Positions 15,534 through 17,011 of a stretch of DNA of 17,011 bases are shown here, one piece after another. Position 1 is the first letter of the stretch, and every line of letters starts with the position of its first letter. The stretch spans positions 1-17,011 of the forward strand of contig CAYWKM010000040.1 of the NCBI GenBank assembly GCA_964459165.1. Direction: 5' to 3'. A program made the position numbers and the translations under genes. This DNA comes from RGIG4074 sp964459165 (lineage in GTDB: Bacteria; Bacillota; Clostridia; Christensenellales; Borkfalkiaceae). The notes under the pieces are model-generated. The model did no database searches. It was given only the letters and a program-made list of their open reading frames with translations, and was not told the origin of the DNA.

Positions 15534-16358
15534 TTATTCTTTTTTGCATCTGATCCGTTCGCGAATCAGCCGCCCCTCTTTTAAAGCATTGTTCAGGGTC
15601 TCCGCGTCGTTCTCCTTCAACGCGTCGCGGTAAACGCATAAATGGGAAACGAGCGTTTCCAGCTCCTTCAAAAGATTCTCCCGATTCATCATATACAGCT
15701 GCGTCCAAACGTTTTCGTCCACGCCGGCAATCCTCGTCATGTCCTGAAAGCTTCCGCCGGTAAATCCCTCATAGCCTTCTACCGTAGGGCTCTTGACATA
15801 CGCATTGGACACGACGTGCGCAAGCTGGGATGTGAGCGCGATCTTCTGATCGTGATAGGCGGCGCTGCATTCGATCATCCTTCCGAACCCCATAAGCTCG
15901 GAAAGCGTCTTTATCGTTTCCACCGCCCGACTATCCGTCCTATCATTACGAGTGATGATCATGCTCGCGCCCGAAAACATCGTAGCGGAAGAGCTTTCTA
16001 TTCCGCGCGTCTCCTTGCCCGCCATCGGGTGCGTGCCGACATAGCGAAAAAGACGTTCCTTCGAATAAATAAATTTTTCGACGATTTCTTTCACGCCGCA
16101 GATATCCGCGACGACGGCTCCTTCCTTAAAGGGAACGGTATCCATGTACTGCATCGCGCTTTCCGGCGGAAGCGCCACGAATACGACGTCGTATTGCGAG
16201 ATATCCTCTGCGATTCCGTCTATATATCCGCTTTTCAGAGCGAAGAGAAGGGTATCTTTGCTCCGGTTCCAACCGTCGACCGTAAAATCCCCCTTCCCTT
16301 TCAGACTGCGCGCGATAGAGCCGCCGATGACGCCGAGCCCGACAACCGCTATTTTCAT
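15534..16358 (-). CDS. tyrA: Prephenate dehydrogenase
   Basis: A 274-residue cytoplasmic NAD(P)-dependent enzyme oxidising and decarboxylating prephenate to 4-hydroxyphenylpyruvate in tyrosine synthesis. The N-terminus VVGLGVIGGS (5-14) is the Rossmann GxGxxGG. The substrate/catalytic motifs are GTHPMAGKETRGIE (108-121), SQLAHVVSNA (177-186) and GGSFQDMTRIA (201-211). It lacks the C-terminal ACT domain that longer Firmicute TyrA proteins use for tyrosine feedback, so it ends soon after the helical dimerisation domain. GGGAGG lies 14 nt before the ATG, an unusually long spacing. No other aromatic amino-acid gene is in the window. A strong promoter lies at 16538-16567, upstream of a gene relic. 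Confidence 0.95.
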   Translation of the reverse strand: MKIAVVGLGVIGGSIARSLKGKGDFTVDGWNRSKDTLLFALKSGYIDGIAEDISQYDVVFVALPPESAMQYMDTVPFKEGAVVADICGVKEIVEKFIYSKERLFRYVGTHPMAGKETRGIESSSATMFSGASMIITRNDRTDSRAVETIKTLSELMGFGRMIECSAAYHDQKIALTSQLAHVVSNAYVKSPTVEGYEGFTGGSFQDMTRIAGVDENVWTQLYMMNRENLLKELETLVSHLCVYRDALKENDAETLNNALKEGRLIRERIRCKKE

Positions 16359-16385
16359 ATATATTCCACTGTCCTCCCTTTTCGT

Positions 16386-16535
16386 TCAAATAATTTTTTC
16401 CGCGGCGCATCCGACGCCGTCGTCGTTATCGCTTTTTTCGATAAACTCTGCCTTCCTTCCGGACAAACGCCTTCCGTCGAGGTCGAGCGCCGATATTTTA
16501 TAAGACGCAATTCCCCCGCGAATAAATTTTTTCTT
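16386..16535 (-). pseudogene. Internally deleted Cof-type HAD phosphatase relic
   Basis: A 49-codon frame between two stops with no ATG. Its first part reads YKISALDLDGRRLSG, matching motif I of Cof-type (HAD-IIB) phosphatases (IxLIALDLDGTLL) with the usual Thr replaced by Arg. Its second part reads EKSDNDDGVGCAAEKII before TGA, matching the family's C-terminal end (SNDEDGVAxALEKxI). The roughly 200 residues normally between them are missing. The two halves fit the same family, so a single large in-frame deletion is the simplest reading. A strong promoter lies just upstream and tyrA just downstream. Confidence 0.68.
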
Positions 16536-16537
16536 TC

Positions 16538-16567
16538 ATTCTACAATATATTTCGTATTTTTGTCAA
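16538..16567 (-). promoter_or_regulatory. Strong promoter upstream of the HAD relic and tyrA
   Basis: On the minus strand a consensus -35 TTGACA (16567-16562) and TAGAAT (16543-16538) are 18 bp apart. The first gene it can now serve intact is tyrA, with an untranslated leader of about 170 nt that includes the relic. Confidence 0.78.
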
Positions 16568-16602
16568 TCGGAAACGATAAAATTGCAACCGCTTGTTTCA
16601 TG

Positions 16603-16633
16603 AAAAACAGCCTCGTATCGCGACGAGACTGTT
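16603..16633 (-). terminator. Intrinsic terminator before the tyrA promoter
   Basis: On the minus strand AACAG-T-CTCGT pairs with ACGAG-G-CTGTT (16633-16623 with 16616-16606, one mismatch) around CGCGAT, then TTTTT (16607-16603). Outer CATGAA/TTCATG can extend the stem. It is suited to end a minus-strand transcript coming from 16662 or beyond. The plus side also has a T-rich tail but no plus-strand gene precedes it. Confidence 0.75.
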
Positions 16634-16661
16634 CCTTCATGTTTCGTTTTTTATTTCGGTT

Positions 16662-16918
16662 CTACAATAAATGTTGGGTTTCGGCTTCGGCTTTTATTAT
16701 AGGACCTAATTCAATACCAAAAGATGAAATAAAACGATCCGCGAGAATATGTCGCCGAGATATTCGGAAAGCTTTCCCGAAATCGACGCGTTGACGACTC
16801 CGTAACCAAAATAAACGAACGTGAAAACGAGCAATAAGACAAGTATTTTCCTAATTTGTCTTTTTTCCGTCCCTCCTCTCTCTTTCAAGCGCGGACTTAT
16901 GAAAAAACCGGATATCAT
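16662..16918 (-). pseudogene. Possible frameshifted small membrane protein (VanZ-like?)
   Basis: From ATG 16918 the frame gives 70 residues (71 counting a TTG one codon earlier) ending at 16706. They include a membrane segment (KILVLLLVFTFVYFGYGVV) followed by NASISGKLSEYLGDIF. Another frame continues with protein-like sequence DRFISSFGIELGPIIKAEAE to a stop at 16662, close to the terminator. Membrane helix plus S-G-K-L-S-E, and then D-xx-I-xxx-G-xxx-G, loosely recalls the start and end of VanZ-family proteins, again with the middle lost. No ribosome binding site precedes the ATG; a GGAGG lies inside the frame. It could instead be an intact 70-residue membrane protein or chance. Confidence 0.35.
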
Positions 16919-16952
16919 CAATAAACGACCGTCGTCAATTTGTTTTTTGCCG

Positions 16953-16992
16953 CAAGAACAAAGGCGGCTCCGTATCTTTCAACGAAGCCGTC
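16953..16992 (-). terminator. Terminator of a minus-strand gene beyond the window
   Basis: On the minus strand GACGGCTTCG (16992-16983) pairs with CGGAGCCGCC (16972-16963), with one mismatch and one G-U, around a 10-nt loop. TTTGTTCTTG follows. It probably ends a gene lying to the right of the window. Confidence 0.65.
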
Positions 16993-17011
16993 TTTCCCGT
17001 CATACGATTAT

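Noticed and set aside
16366..16373. Tiny GTG-started peptide overlapping the tyrA start
   Set aside because: GTG GAA TAT ATA TGA overlaps the tyrA ATG, but the GGAGG is only 3 nt before the GTG, too close for initiation.
16498..16539. 13-codon ATG frame (MKEKIYSRGNCVL) at the start of the tyrA leader
   Set aside because: It has a single Tyr and no terminator/antiterminator pair after it, so it does not look like an attenuator leader peptide.

Overview
The window looks like part of a chromosome from an uncultured, gut-type anaerobic Firmicute (Clostridia, possibly Christensenellales). This rests on consensus sigma-A-type promoters, strong GGAGG ribosome binding sites, short intrinsic terminators, a BspA-like leucine-rich-repeat surface protein, a CotH lipoprotein and fermentative pentose genes. 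The species assignment is inference. I see no rRNA, tRNA, CRISPR array, transposase or integrase.

Left part, plus strand (1-5904): a large BspA-type LRR surface protein (5' end cut by the window edge) ending in a clear terminator. Next comes a class II Fic AMP-transferase with its own promoter. Directly after the Fic stop codon lies a short relic of a BspA C-terminus, so the locus was rearranged. Then follow a ~490 bp intergenic region and a small heat shock protein (Hsp20) gene with its own promoter and terminator.

Middle part, minus strand (5908-12751): genes are transcribed right to left. araD and araA form a compact operon with no araB in the window. Upstream is a CotH-like lipoprotein with a chitobiase-type domain, then xfp (phosphoketolase) under a perfect TTGACA-17-TATAAT promoter. 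AraA, AraD and Xfp share one route: L-arabinose to L-ribulose, then (after an unseen kinase) to xylulose-5-P, then cleavage to acetyl-P and glyceraldehyde-3-P.

Right part, minus strand (12819-17011): tyrA (prephenate dehydrogenase), a DUF1934 beta-barrel protein, an MBL-fold hydrolase, and a 512-residue Rho homologue that has lost its ATPase residues. The MBL stop and the Rho-like start are adjacent (TAAATG), suggesting co-expression. Upstream of tyrA are two apparent gene wrecks: an internally deleted Cof-type HAD phosphatase that still has a strong promoter, and a possible frameshifted small membrane protein. The terminator of a gene beyond the window closes the right edge.

The most unusual item is the Rho-like pseudo-ATPase: all Rho domains are recognisable, but the Walker A lysine and threonine, the catalytic glutamate and the central-pore loops are replaced.
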